This document shows positions 1 through 12,448 of a stretch of 64,000 bases of DNA, piece after piece. Source of the DNA: Prunus persica. Its lineage: Eukaryota; Streptophyta; Magnoliopsida; Rosales; Rosaceae. Every line of letters begins with the position of its first letter. Within the stretch, counting starts at the first letter, position 1. The notes beneath the pieces were generated by a model. That model saw only the letters and a list, made by a program, of their open reading frames with translations. It was not told the origin of the DNA and did no database searches. The stretch lies in NCBI RefSeq assembly GCF_000346465.2, contig NC_034012.1, forward strand, positions 17,056,985 through 17,120,984, read 5' to 3'. A program made the position numbers and the translations under genes.

Positions 1-271
1 CACCCCGGACCGGCTCCGCCGTAGCACGATATTGTCCGCTTTGGGCCCTCCTCTCACTGCCCGCACGGTTTTGTTTCTGGGAGCTCACGAAGCAACTTCC
101 CAGGGTGGTCACCCATCCTGGGATTGCTCCAGCCTCCCACTCGCTTAACTTCGGAGTTCTTACAACTCCGAAGCCAGTGAGCTCCCAAAAGGCCTCGTGC
201 TAGATGGATGCGGGTGTGCACATATAAGGCACATCACCCCCTCTCCGTTTGGTTTGATGTGGGATCTTACA
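1..271 (-). repeat. Cassandra LTR, 3' copy (truncated by window edge)
   Basis: 271 of an expected 276 bp. It matches 352-622 with an exact offset of 351 bp and no difference seen. It contains the 5S-like block described separately. Confidence 0.92.
79..162 (-). other. 5S rRNA-derived segment inside Cassandra LTR
   Basis: The reverse complement contains the conserved 5S stretches 'GAACTCCGAAGTTAAGCG' and 'GGATGGGTGACC' in the right order, covering the internal RNA polymerase III promoter region. It is embedded in an LTR rather than a tandem 5S array, lacks a full 120-nt 5S gene, and recurs at 430-513 in the other LTR. Known Cassandra elements are thought to be transcribed by Pol III from this block. 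Confidence 0.88.
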
Positions 272-330
272 ATCCACCCCCCTTAAGGGTCCGACGTCCT
301 CGTCGGCACACTCGCACCACACGGCAGAGT

Positions 331-343
331 GGCTCTGATACCA
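331..343 (-). other. Primer-binding site (initiator tRNA-Met type)
   Basis: The minus strand reads TGGTATCAGAGCC three bases after the 5' LTR end, the standard plant initiator-Met primer site. Confidence 0.85.
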
Positions 344-346
344 AAT

Positions 347-622
347 TGTCACACCCCGGACCGGCTCCGCCGTAGCACGATATTGTCCGCTTTGGGCCCT
401 CCTCTCACTGCCCGCACGGTTTTGTTTCTGGGAGCTCACGAAGCAACTTCCCAGGGTGGTCACCCATCCTGGGATTGCTCCAGCCTCCCACTCGCTTAAC
501 TTCGGAGTTCTTACAACTCCGAAGCCAGTGAGCTCCCAAAAGGCCTCGTGCTAGATGGATGCGGGTGTGCACATATAAGGCACATCACCCCCTCTCCGTT
601 TGGTTTGATGTGGGATCTTACA
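347..622 (-). repeat. Cassandra LTR, 5' copy (complete, 276 bp)
   Basis: Complete LTR bounded by TGT...ACA on the minus strand; the 5S-like block is at 430-513. It abuts the CACTA-like sequence beginning at 623, so Cassandra inserted into, or at the edge of, that older element. Confidence 0.92.
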
Positions 623-1260
623 AACCGACGTCTAATTACTATAAAAACAACAAAAAAGGAAAACTTCAATAGCCTTAAACGAAGCTTTTAGAAACCTTGA
701 GACATCTAAAGCAGATTACATGTCAAAAATTCCACACGTACCGTCGTAACACAGATTAACCACAACCATAAATGTTAACTTCCCGTCGTTTATAAAGTCT
801 TCCACAATGGTATGTTAAAATAAACCACCTTGTTAATAATGTTCCACGATGCCCATGATACCTACCGATGTGCAAAACCAGTATTAACGTCTGTAAATGT
901 GAAAAGAACGTAGTTGTTACTGTATATGACGACACTACTGTTTCACAACCGACCTCTAATTAATATAAAAAACAGCAAAAAAGGCAACTTGGATAAGCTT
1001 AGACGACGCTTTTTGAAACTTCCTGATGTCTGAAGAGGATAACATGTTACAATTTTTTCCTGGACTGTCGTAACATTGAATAACCACAACCCTAAATATT
1101 ACGTAGCGGTCGTTCAACACCATTTTCACAGAGGTTATTTTAAATAAACCGCGGTGGTTAATAAAGTTAACGACGTTTATTCAAAATAAACCGCCGTGGT
1201 TAATGTATCTACTACAACCCTAGTATTTACCTGGACGTCGTCGTTAATCTTACCACAACA
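623..1260. repeat. Subterminal direct repeats of the CACTA-like element
   Basis: A block beginning 'aaccgacgtctaatt' near 624 recurs in diverged form about 324 bp on, near 948. Each unit carries several CCGTCGT/ACGACGG motifs and a 'taaccacaaccctaaat'-like stretch. This fits transposase-binding subterminal repeats; no coding potential is seen. Confidence 0.55.
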
Positions 1261-4200
1261 TGGACAATATAAATATAGACGTGGTTCCTTTGGTACACGG
1301 CGCTTGTAACACCGATATCGTTGTGTGTATTCTCTAAGACGACGGTAGGTGTCAATTTATCGACGCTCAGAAGAGCTCTCACGATAAATACTTAAACTGA
1401 GAAGCCTTTGTGGTTTTTTTAGACAATGGTAAATATTTATGGGAGGTCGTAGTGATCTTGTAAAATTCTTCGGTTTGTGCACTTTCCCGTCGTGTTATTA
1501 CTTTCCCGTCATGTTATTAGTTTTGAAATATCACTTCAATGAATAACTCTGACATGAATTTTGGGTAGTAATGGCTTAATATGACTGTCGTTGTTGGTTA
1601 TTATTTTTTTACGGTCGCCTAATTGTTATGTAATATCAATTTTAATTAACCAACATGTTTTTTTATTTCAAATGACGGTTTTTATTTATGTCAAACACAA
1701 TAGAAAAACAACCAATATTGCCAGCACACCCAATGTAGTAGCACACATAAATTAAAAATGGGCCTCCCGCCTCATAAACAATCTTTTAATACAAAGTACT
1801 AGAACAGATCAAACAAAACTCAAACAGATCAATTTGTGGCTGCACCTAGATTAACCCTGGTTGTCTACGTACCCTTAATGAGGGATCAAGCCACATGTAA
1901 TTCTTTCAACTAAAATGATCACAATTCGAAAAATATATAAATATTGTCCAAGTAAAGCCAACAACTAAATTTAGATTCATTCTAAACTTCAATTTCCAAG
2001 AGGCATATAACTAAATATTTTATAAACTCCTTTCTTCCAATGCTTCATTACTCAAAACTATTTCCCTTTAAAAACTCACAATACAAACGACGGTTTGCTA
2101 CAATGACCGTCGTCGTTGTAGGATACGAAAATGCAGAAAATAAATCTCCAATTCCAAGTTATTTTCCAAGAACCCATAACAGAGAGTTATTATGAAAAGC
2201 ATGCAAACACTAAATGGGTTTTTTAGATTTCATTCCCGATTCATAGCTCCCAAAACATATATTAGCTACCAAAACAAATGAAATCATTAATTGATTTAAC
2301 AAGCAGGTCAGATTAGGTATGTACTTAAGAACCCATAACGCAATATCATTAAATAAAGTAGGACAAGTTTGTGAGATTAGGGTTTGTACTTACAGGTAGA
2401 CAGAGCTCAGAGAATATCACCAATGCCTTGAAAGGGAGAGCGCAATATAAAACGACGGAGGATGGAGAGCGAAAACTTTAAGATTAGAATTTGAGTTGAA
2501 GAGAGAGAGCGAAATATTTTCGAGGGAGGACGAATTCTGCAAATTTTAGTTCATTGTCAAATATTTCAAAGGCCCGCATTTTTAAACAACGAAGAAAACG
2601 ATAAAAAAAACACTGTTGAAGGTCACGACATAGACAATGGTTATAACATGTATAGGGCCGTTGTACGAGTTTACTATGGTAGTAATATATGGGTCACGCC
2701 ATTGTAAAACCTTTTCACAGTGCAAAAAACTAACACCGACGTCTTAAAAAATAAAATAATTAGGTGAGCTTTGGTTATCCTGGGATTCAAACGCGCGTAA
2801 CTAAGGGCGGAATTGACCAAAAACCGTCGAGAGGAAACTAGCATCGTTTCAATATACCCTAAACCCTAAATTCTTTATTTTTATTTTACAAAAATTATAA
2901 AAAAAATACATAAGTATGAGACAAATAAACGAAAAATTGCTATGGACTCCTTGCAACAATGCCTTCTATATTAGAAGGCTAAAATCTAAATTTCATATAT
3001 TTGTATTTATGGCAACCAATGGATCACACAAACCTTAGGGTTGTTATGAAAGTATAAGTACTATTGTGCTTTGTCTACAAATAATTTTGACTTTTGTTAT
3101 GATTTATAATTTTTATAAATAAAATTACATTTTTAAAGCTTTAGGGGGAAGACAATCTCTCAATGAGTGCATAGTAGTTGTCGGTTTATTTTTCGGATTT
3201 TGTTTTGAATTTATTATGAATACTAGGAATTTAATACAATAAAAAAAATTTATTAATGGGAAATGACACGTGCCAGTGCTCATAGGCTTATTCCCGCATT
3301 TCTGACGCATGTCGTAACAAGAGATTCAGAGAGTGAGTTTTCTGCATGCAATATTGAGAGATAACCGACGTTGTATACCTTTACAACGGCATTATTTATC
3401 TACCTACTGCTATCCTAGTCCTTTTAGATGTCTACAATTGGGTGAGAACCGATGTTATTTATAAATTACAAGATCACTTATTATGCATTTGCCGTCACCT
3501 TCCATCATTAAAACATCTATAAGTGGGTAAGTACTGACGTTGTTTGAAGTTACAATGTCATTGTTTATATATTTGACGTTGTTGTAGTCCTTTAAGATGT
3601 TTATAAGTGGGTAAATAACGACGTTGTTCGAAGTTATAACGTCCTTTTTATGCATTTATCGCTGTTGTAGTCATTTAAGACGCCTCTAAGAGGGAAAATG
3701 CCTACGTTGTTTTAACATTACAACGTCAGTTTTTATCTATATGTGGGTAGATACCGTCGTTGTTTAAAGGTACAACATTTTTTAGTATTTTTAAGGTGGA
3801 TTATTGCTTTCCTTAAAAAGTATCTGGTAGACATCAGTTTTATATATAAACCATCGTGTTTTAATTAACTACATGTCATTTTGTTGATTTACAGTCGATG
3901 TTTTGTTTCCAACTTTCACAAGACGACAGTGTATGAAATAATCGTGTTGTTGTCACTGTCATGGGACGTTGGTTTAGTGAATTACTGTCATGTTCAACGG
4001 TAAGTCATTCATATACACATACATCTCCTCAGTCATTGATTGTTCACTAATTACAAAAAAAAAATATGTACACTGTAACACAAAATATCTAGTCCATATG
4101 AAGGCTCACAAATTCTGTCCATTCCTTCCTAATTTCATCAATGTCTTCTTGAGCATATGGTATGGGTTCTCTTCTCTTCTCAAACCTCAAAAAATAAACA

Positions 4201-5190
4201 ATGATTATTCAAAGATACAACCGACGTGTTATAGTAATAAAAACAACGGTATTTAAAAAACACGCCTAAAAAACTGTCGTGTTATAAAAATAAAATCTTA
4301 AATTTAGACTTTTTCATATATACAGTCTCCTTTTTTGGTCTCACAATTATCAACACCCAATGACACATACACAAAATGAGGAGAGGTTAAATAGTTTAGA
4401 GCTACTGCCTAATTACAAAGAAAATCTTGTTAAGGGGACCAACCCTGGATTATAAGGCACCAATAAAATTTGATCCTCATCTGCCTTTTTAAGGTGATTT
4501 GCTAGATGTCGTGATCTTTGAGATAACGGTCCAGATTGAGCGCTAACTTGGGTAGGGTCAACAAGGCCAACAATATTTACCATATTTGCCAGTTTTAAGA
4601 AGTCAAATAGGTACCTAAATATATGAAATCCAGTGAGTTATTTATTTTAAAGAAAGTGAATTGTAAAATGAAAATTGGATTTTTAGGTTTAACTCATGGA
4701 CAGCAATGACAGTGGCTCCTATCTCAACCATGGATGCAAACTGAAAAATATCTTCATGCAAGATGAAAGTTTCATGCTAAAAAACAAACACTTCCTCTGC
4801 CATTGTAATTCTCATGGTTTTGTCAACATCCTTCAATGTTGTCTCAACATAATGGCAAAGGGCTTTTAGAGGAGGTGGCAAGTCTAACTTAGAGAAATCA
4901 TGTTTCTAGAAATAAAGAAAGATATATAAGATAGTTTGTACAAAATTAAAATAAATGATAGTAACTAAACCATACAAACCATCGTGGTATTTAAATCCAA
5001 ACGACGATTCCTTGAAAAAATCGACGTAGTAAATGAACAAAGACGACGGTAAATAAACACCGTCATTGTATACAATTTCAAACGTCGCAAAGCAAAAAAA
5101 TTGTCGTCTAAATCAAATGCAAAATGTAGAGAAATAAAAAGTTGACTAGAAAACCAGCATTATCTAACAGAATTAGAGATAAAAATAACT
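1260..5190. other. Non-coding CACTA-derived tract
   Basis: AT-rich sequence with scattered CCGTCGT/ACGACGG motifs, particularly 2090-2120, 3360-3990 (with repeated 'aagtgggtaaat' segments spaced by roughly 70-100 bp) and 4210-4290. Only short chance reading frames occur. I see no gene, RNA gene or complete small transposon. Confidence 0.5.
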
Positions 5191-5192
5191 GC

Positions 5193-5232
5193 AGAGAGAG
5201 AGAGAGAGAGAGAGTGTGTGTGTGTGTGTGTG
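5193..5232. repeat. Compound microsatellite (GA)n(GT)n
   Basis: Uninterrupted GA dinucleotides followed directly by GT dinucleotides. A second compound tract of the same kind at 5907-5938 suggests the two flanks are related by duplication. Confidence 0.95.
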
Positions 5233-5419
5233 AATGAGTGAAGATAACTTCTAAAACAAGTAAAATAAAACTGTCATCTAAGTCAACCATCTAAAGTGTT
5301 ATGGTATTTCATTCACAATGACGGTTTCATGACAATACTGAAGTACTATGAAATTTCAAACGACGGTTATTTGACATTTTTAATGTTGGAGATGAAAAAT
5401 AGTGACGTCTAATTAAAAT

Positions 5420-5866
5420 TCAAAAAGAAGAAAACGAAAATTGAAGAGAATTTACCATTTCATCTCGCTGTTCTTCAGCATGATCAAGCTTGGGATTTTC
5501 ATCCTCCAAAACAAGGAGTCTCACATTCGTAGCACTCGAGCAGCTTGCTTTGTCAGACATAAGATTTTTGGGAAGTTTAAACATGCTCGGATCAAAATTG
5601 GGAATTAATTGGCTGAATTCTTTCAACATATATTCCGTCTCAGCATGTAGCAATTCCTTAATTCTAGCCTCCATCTCCAAACTCTCCTCTCTGACAGCCT
5701 CTAGTACACTTTCCTTCAGTTTATCGGAAAACTTTATTATGTGGTGTTTGGGTAAATTGAAGTTTTGACTAGGGGAAACCCCAGCTCCTAAACCTCTGAC
5801 TCTCCCACCATGCTTGGGGGTTCCCAAAGCCAAAGTCAATACATTATTACTCCCATAAACTATCAA
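5420..5866 (-). pseudogene. CACTA Transposase_24-type ORF fragment (C-terminal part)
   Basis: A 148-residue minus-strand frame contains 'LGTPKHGGRVRGLGAGVSP' at about residues 15-33, the signature that follows the Transposase_24 (Ptta/En/Spm) region in plant CACTA proteins. A helical Glu/Lys/Leu-rich segment comes next and resembles the coiled tail of such proteins. It is separated by stops from the homologous upstream pieces at 6490-7382, so it is a relic exon. The family assignment rests on motif memory; no DDE catalytic domain is visible. Confidence 0.65.
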
Positions 5867-5906
5867 AGTGTCATTAGAGACTTTTTTTAAAAAAATTCAT
5901 CACAAA

Positions 5907-5938
5907 AGAGAGAGAGAGAGAGAGTGTGTGTGTGTGTT
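5907..5938. repeat. Compound microsatellite (GA)n(TG)n
   Basis: Second copy of the compound dinucleotide pattern, sitting just upstream (minus-strand sense) of the 5420-5866 coding remnant. Confidence 0.95.
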
Positions 5939-6262
5939 AGTAAATGAAGATAGCTTGTAAAACATTTAAAATAAAACGACTAACTCAAAAAAATATAAAC
6001 TATCATGGTAATTCACTCTAGATGTCCATTTCTTGAAAAAACAAACGTACTATGGATTCAAACTGCGGTAAATCAAAACCATCGTTGTGTGATATTTCTA
6101 ATAACGTTTAGAAAAAAAAACGACGTCTAATTCAAATTCAAAATACTCTGTTTTTCAAATTTAAAACATAGTGAGTGAGGCTTACAATTAATTTTGTTTT
6201 CTCTGTAGCCTTCGGATCGGGGATGTTTCCCTGTTTATCGTCTCTATCCTTCCTCCATAATA

Positions 6263-7125
6263 GAGAACGATCAATTTCTTCTCCAGTCATGGTTTCCTCC
6301 AATTGGTCCAACAAACAAGCATACCCTTATCGAGACAACCTATGATTGTGCTCGCATTTTTTCCTTCTCTGTGACTGTTCAGTTTGCACAGCCACAAATT
6401 CTGGGGATAACCTTGAAGCTACAAAGGCATCCCAAACCGATTTCTCTATGAATTTATATAGTTGAGATGGTTCTTTTAAGTTTTCCTTGTCATTTGTGAA
6501 TGGAAGAATAAACTGCCTCGTAAAGGTAAACTTGAAATCCTTCCTTTTTTTTTGCGGCGTACAATAACACTATCTTCTTGCCCCCTTGCTCAACAACATA
6601 AGCCATCTGAAGAGCTTCCCAAATCTGCTTCTTTATATCCTTGGGCAATTCAGTCCATTTCTTGTCCACAAGAGTGACTTGGTACGTGTCAAAACACCAA
6701 TATAGAGAACGATCAATTTCTTCCCCAGGCATGGTTTCCTCCAATTGGTCCAACAAACAAACATACCTTTTTCAAGACAACCTATGATTGTGCTAGCATT
6801 TTTCCCTTCTGTGTGACTGTTCAGTATGCACAACCACAAATTCTGGGGATAACCTTGAAGCAACAAAGGCATCCCAAACCGATTTATCTATGAATTTATA
6901 TAGTTGAGGGGGTTCTTTTAACTTCTCCTTGTCATTTGTGAATGGAAGAATAAACTACCTCGTAAAGGTAGACTTGAAATCCTTCCTTCTTCTTTTTTTG
7001 CGGCGTACAATAACACTATCTTCTTGCCCCCTTGCTCAACAACATAAGCCATCTGAAGAGCTTCCCAAATCTACTCCTTTATATCCTTGAGCAATTTAGT
7101 CCATTTCTTGTCCACAAGAATGACT
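6263..7125 (-). repeat. 441-bp tandem duplication inside the CACTA coding remnant
   Basis: The stretch beginning 'gagaacgatcaatttctt' at 6263 recurs at 6704, and both copies run on through 'ttgtccacaagagtgac'-like sequence. The duplicated piece encodes part of Transposase_24, so the reading frames at 6490-6756 and 6633-6872 are repeats of one exon. The copies differ at a few per cent of positions, so the duplication is not brand new. Confidence 0.85.
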
Positions 7126-7382
7126 CTAGTGCATGCTGAAACACCAATACACGATTGCATCTCAACAGCAACCTTGCCATGTGGTCTGCCCCTTTTATTG
7201 TACTCAACAATAGGTTTAATCTTTTGGATTTTTCTCTTTACAACACAGCTTATTGTGTTGATATCACGAGTTGACTTTGGCCCCTCATCAAATGTCGTTG
7301 TGCTATTAGGGTCGTTCTCGACAGATGAAGAAAATCCAATCATCTTTGAGGTTTTGCTTTGAACTACTTTGTCTTCATTCAT
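6490..7382 (-). pseudogene. CACTA Transposase_24-like coding remnant, duplicated and frameshifted
   Basis: Read from 7382 down: an N-terminal piece with 'KRGRPHGKVAVEMQSCIGV' and 'LVDKKWTKLLKDIKE', then 'QIWEALQMAYVVEQGGKK', then 'ETMPGEEIDRS'. These are successive conserved blocks of the plant Ptta/En/Spm transposase-associated protein (Transposase_24). Frames are broken by stops and shifts, and the central part is present twice. The protein is thought to assist CACTA transposition; this copy cannot make it. Confidence 0.65.
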
Positions 7383-8109
7383 TTTAGCCTTTGAATTGCA
7401 ACCTCTTTACTTTGAGCTTTTGAAACTTGAGTCTCCTTACTTTGAGATTTAGAAATCATGTTTAGAGAGAAATATAACTCGCAAGTGAAAAAAAAAAACT
7501 ACGGTTATTTGAAAAAGATGACGTAATATTACATTTCACACATAGCTAGATAATAACTATCGTCGTGCTATTTCCTTTAGTATAGCGGTAGTTAATTACC
7601 GTCGTGATATGATAAATAAAACGGCATATACAAGAAAAAAGCAATTGTCTTACTAAGAGTAAATACAGAAAAAAAAAAAAACCATGAGATCTTTTGCTCC
7701 CACGATTGTTTCTATATTTTACTCTTAATAAGACGACGGTTTTGTCTTGTTATGTCTTATTAATCATCACACCACGATGGTGATTAACTACCGTCGTGCT
7801 ATTTGTAATAGCACGAAGTTAATTACTGTCGTGGCGTTGTCATTTAAATGATGTAAACAAGAAAAAATCGTCGTCTTATTAAGAGTATAATACGGAAAAA
7901 CTCATCGTGAGAGTGAGAGATTATTGATATTATTCATAGCAATGAAAGATGTCGTTATTTTGAAAATAGAGTCACATTTGGCGTGCAAGGAAAGTTTGCT
8001 TCAGATGTTGGGAGAATTGGAGATGAAGACGAGGAGGAAAGGAAGATGACGAGATTCAGACACGCTAGTTTGGGAAGGAAATATGAGAGGAGAGTGAAAT
8101 ATTTTATCC

Positions 8110-11100
8110 GATTCAGAAAAAGTAAAATTTTAGGTCAGGTGACCCAAAAGTTGACAGGACCCGCCCTGAACTCCTCGGAATCTGGGACGAATCCTGTGGA
8201 TATTTCCGACATAATACTGATGCTGGGCCCACTTACTAAAGAAATAAGACTTTTTGCCAAACTTTCAGAAGAGTCTCCCCTGAAAATTGGACATTCCCAA
8301 AATTTTCAACCTATTTAAAACACCTCTAACAACTCAACAGGTAGCATGCACAATGTAAATACATGCAATTTACATCAATGGCCTCGGACTTTACAATCAA
8401 ACCCTAATAGGGGTGACATCATAGCATATCTAACATAATTCAGTTTACAAATAGAATATAAAGTTTAACGGAAATCAAAATGAATAAAGAGTGTCCTACG
8501 GAAGCTCGAGGTTTAAAAGGAAGATCTCAGCTCGGCCGCTCAGTTTGAATCTATCTACTGCCTGGGAGGCGCAAAATAGAAAAGTGTGAGTGAACAAAAA
8601 CAAAGTTTCGTTAGTTAAAAACAACATATAGTAACCCCCAGGTTGGAAAACAATGCAAAAAATATGAACTCAAAACCATCATAGATTATATATATAGCCA
8701 CGTCAAAACCATGATGAAATCCATATCTCATAGTATATCCAAATATCCATCACATACGACACTATTTCCCCAAACACTCTCTCGAAAAACATGCTTGTTG
8801 CCACAGAGAGTAAGGAAGTATCCTCACTGATAAACAAGAAGGAATGTATATAGGGTATATATATGTATACATACATACATACATGCATACATATACATAT
8901 ACATTTATAATATCATATACATATATAATATCATATACATAGATATATAGTTATGACCACTACCAAGTTTGCACAGGGGAAACAATCCGGGGGATTGATT
9001 GACTAGTCCACATGGAAGAATCCTCAATTGACCATGTGGCCAAGGAATGAGCTGTCTAACTGGGACTAAGCTCACCAGCATGCACAACAAAATCCTCAAT
9101 ACTTGTGCACTTGTGACAAGTCCTGCGCGCGCAGAATAACCCCGCTAAGAGTCTACGAAACAGCCCCTCAAGGTGCCCGAGTTCTGACTTATTCGAATAT
9201 CCCTACTTCCTAATTTCCAATCCATAATTTTCAAATTCGGAGAGGTACATAGAGTAGTGCTTATAGCACTTCAAACTAACATAAACCAGAATCCACTCTC
9301 TTTACATAATCTCATTACCAACAACCCACGTACCCCACACATAACTAAGCATAGATAGAAATTCTCGAAAATAATATATATCAACTCAAGATACTCTCAA
9401 CATGCCAAAACCCAAATATATTGCAATTACTTTACAAAAATATCAAATTTCAACTATTAATTATATAATAGATTCAATGAACCATTAAATCATTATGCAT
9501 AGTTTTTCCGTCATAAAATAATGCTTATTATATGAAAACAAAGTCCACTCACTAGTAGTCCCACGCTACTTGACCCTAAGAGGGTCCCACCTACTAAGTA
9601 CGAGTAGCCGGAGTACCTATTTCAGAATATGAGGACGAGATTAACAAAAGATAGGTCGAACTAGAACTATAAATCAAATCCTAGTTTCCCGGGATTCAAG
9701 TGTGTGTACATCGAACAAGAAGTTCTTAAGTTCCAATTACGTGTTTCGGATGGTGGGTTAGCCTTGGAAGATGCACGGTCAACTGCATAGTCAAACTTTA
9801 TAAATTGGGTCAACTGGGCCCAAGGGGCCAACGACCTCCGATTTTCAATCCGAAAGTTCCTATGGGTTTAACAAGGTTTATTATATATGTTTTGCAAGTT
9901 TGGTCTGAATCGAACGGTCGAATCGCTCGCGATTGCACGATGAGACGGTTACTGTTTAATCTAATAGTTAACTCATTGAATCGAAGCATCTGGCACTCCG
10001 ATTCATGATCTGCGAATTCCTACACAATCCTAGAGGTGCTTAGATCAACATATATGAAATTGGAGTCGATCCAACGGTCCGAGCATATCGAACGCGGATA
10101 ACGCTCTATATGCGTAATCCGATTGACAGTCAAACGATAACCAAATTCAAATCCGAGCATCTCTTTGTGTTATGATGACATGAGGATCATTTTAGGATCC
10201 AATGACCCACCGCGAAGTGGCCCACGCGCAGCCACAAGACTACCAAACAACACTTGATAACAAGAGAAGAGCTTGTAATTTCAGTTATACTAGGTCCGAG
10301 TAGCCTAAACTTGTTGTATGGCCACCATCTTTGGATATGTTGTAGAGAACAGAAAGCTGAACAACATTCAAGAAGCAACCTTAGTCATCTGAGCAAGGGA
10401 AGTCGACATCCAAGAGTGAATAAGTTGCTGTAGAGTTAAAACAGCAGAACAGAGGACTTACTAAACTTTAACAAGATTTTGCTGTGAATTTTGGATATGT
10501 GTAATAGTTCTCTAATGAAGGAACAGTTCTTATGAAGAAACTGTTGTCGAATGATAAACAGAAATTGACATGCAAGAAAGAATTCGAGCCTATATTAGTA
10601 CAGCAGACAGAAATGAGCAGGCGACACTTCAACACACTTTGAGATGCCTACACTTCTTGGATTAAGTCCCAATTTTGATAGATTATAGCCAAGACATAGA
10701 TGAACAACTTTGATGAAAGGACCGAAGCCATTAGATCAGAAGAAAGCCACATGAAAGAGTGAATAATGGCGCACTGGAGTGAAACCAGAAAACAGAACAA
10801 AAGTGAAGACTAGTCTCACCTTGAACATGATTTCAGGTAGATAGAAGTCTTCGATTTCCTTGAAGTTTGTATATGTTGTAGGTCTTGAATAGAGGGACAA
10901 GTTTGATGAAGACTACTTCAACAAAAAAACCGTGGAAATAGACATGCAAGGACAAATCCAAGCTTACGCAGAAAATCAGGCTGTGACTAACAGCTTGTAC
11001 TCAAACTGCGGTTTAGGTAACTAATCTTCTTCGATTGGGCTCAATTTTTGATATATTCTAGTAGACACGCAGATAAACAAGTTTGAAGAAGGAAATATTT

Positions 11101-11947
11101 CATTTCGAGCTGAGAAGATATGGGTTTCGAAGCAGTCAACAAGACTGACGTGAAGAAGGAGAGCTGGAGCTCTCAGCTTTGAAGGGAATGAGATGTGAAA
11201 ACTTGCGTTTGTGTGAGAGTTATCAAGGGTCAGACTTGTGAAGACGAGGGAATAAGTGTGGGAGTTACAAAACGATCAGATGTGGGAAACTTACCCTTTG
11301 TTTGGATGAGGGAAAATAATTCAGAATTTGACTAAAAGTTGGGAATTTAAGCAGGGAAATTGACAATTCCCTTGTTTGACAACTTAAGAGTGGAATGTAT
11401 TAAATGACGCGAGGAAAAAACCGTGGAAATTAGGGCATCAAATTCCCGAGTTTAATTTCCACCAATATAGGTGTCATTTATTCATGGTACTATTTACAAA
11501 ATTCCGTCATTTACAAAATTCGACATGTATAAATCCAAACACTGAAATCTTCAATTGCCAGAAATTGAAATGATGGAAATCTAAATTCCTTCATTTTACA
11601 ATTCTATGTAATTTTCAATTACTTCATCTAAACGGAGGGTTAAGGTCCAGGCGTGGAAAATCTGACTTGGGGTATTTTAAATTTTGACTTCTCCAAAATT
11701 ACGATTGTGCCACTTCATTTATGTAGATCACAATTTCCCCGTCAAAACTCTGATTTGAGCTCACTACGTGTCTACGGACTCAACTCAACACAATCTATGT
11801 CATGGTTCCATTCGTTTCTCCAAAATCCTTCTGGATTAAAAAGTGACCAAAATGACCCTATCTTCGAGAGCAAAATTGAAATTTCAGAATTTATTAATTT
11901 AATTTAATTAACGAATAATTACATTTTGGGTTGGGATGTTACACATG
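8110..11947 (-). mobile_element. Long LTR-like repeat inserted in the CACTA element (possible giant solo LTR)
   Basis: The right end reads GGGATGTTACA, i.e. TGTAACATCCC on the minus strand, a common plant Gypsy LTR start. The left part (near 8130-8600) has the 'gtcaggtgacccaaaag' and 'ctactgcctgggaggcgc' phrases that I associate with long Tekay/Del-type LTRs. No gag-pol is present over 3.8 kb, so a solo LTR or large non-autonomous derivative is likely. The left boundary is uncertain and no target duplication was found. It interrupts CACTA-type sequence that resumes after 11947 with an ACGTC-rich stretch. Confidence 0.45.
11294..11639. mobile_element. Tourist-like MITE (PIF/Harbinger type)
   Basis: 346-bp non-coding element. 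Ends are CCCTTTGTTTGGATGA and, inverted, CCCTCCGTTTAGATGA (2 mismatches), flanked by TTA on both sides (11291-11293 and 11640-11642), the PIF/Harbinger target duplication. A partial relative is at 25830-26072. Confidence 0.8.
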
Positions 11948-12130
11948 AGGACGTCATACATCAAGAAATTTATTTTTACTATCGTGGTATATTGCATTAA
12001 TACGACGTTGATAATTAATCTTCCAACGTGGATTCTAGTAAAATTATTTGACGCTAATGAACAAGAGTTTATCCTGTTTAACTAGCAATTAACACTGCAA
12101 CAGTTTTGGTAAAACGTTGTCTTTACTTTC

Positions 12131-12396
12131 TATATCGGTAGCTTCAACAGCCAACCAGCAGACGACCACCACCCAACCCCAATGGCGGCAACCCCTATCC
12201 TCCACAGCCCAACCTCAGCGGCGGTAACTCTATTAATTGTTATTTATATTAAACAGTATTAGAAAATTAAAATATTAAAATAATTTTATTCACAAGCCCC
12301 TTCGTCTTCTCCACCACCCACCTCGCAGTGCCAACAGATAACGATCCATATATGCCTTCAATTATTGTCGTCCCTTTATTTCAACAAGCACACCCT

Positions 12397-12448
<52 letters not shown>

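Larger units (their letters stand above)
1..622 (-). mobile_element. Cassandra TRIM retrotransposon (window start cuts 5 bases of the 3' LTR)
   Basis: A non-coding terminal-repeat retrotransposon in miniature, read on the minus strand: LTR (347-622), 75-bp interior (272-346), LTR (1-271). The minus-strand LTR starts TGTAAGATCCC and ends GTGTGACA, canonical TG...CA. The interior has a primer-binding site complementary to initiator tRNA-Met (TGGTATCAGAGCC, plus 331-343) and a G-rich polypurine tract near 274-286. The LTR carries 5S rRNA-like sequence, the hallmark of Cassandra. By eye the two LTRs agree at every shared base, so insertion is recent. The target duplication cannot be checked because the left flank lies outside the window. 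Confidence 0.92.
623..12130 (-). mobile_element. Degenerate CACTA (En/Spm-like) element, mosaic with later insertions
   Basis: Blocks at 623-1260, 3360-3990, 4200-4290, 4980-5110, 5290-5410, 5960-6140, 7490-7910 and 11944-12130 are dense in short motifs of the type ACGACGG/CCGTCGT in both orientations, the look of CACTA subterminal repeats. Between them lie minus-strand coding remains of the plant Ptta/En/Spm (Transposase_24) family at 5420-5866 and 6490-7382. No TNPD-type DDE transposase and no clear CACTA...TAGTG termini were found, so the element is a decayed or non-autonomous copy and both ends are approximate. About 8110-11947 is a later insertion. Confidence 0.6.

Noticed and set aside
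79..162. Functional 5S rRNA gene
   Set aside because: Only a 5S-like part, without a full gene or array, repeated in both LTRs of Cassandra.
200..463. Minus-strand 87-residue frame
   Set aside because: It lies across the Cassandra LTR, interior and second LTR; a chance frame in a non-coding element.
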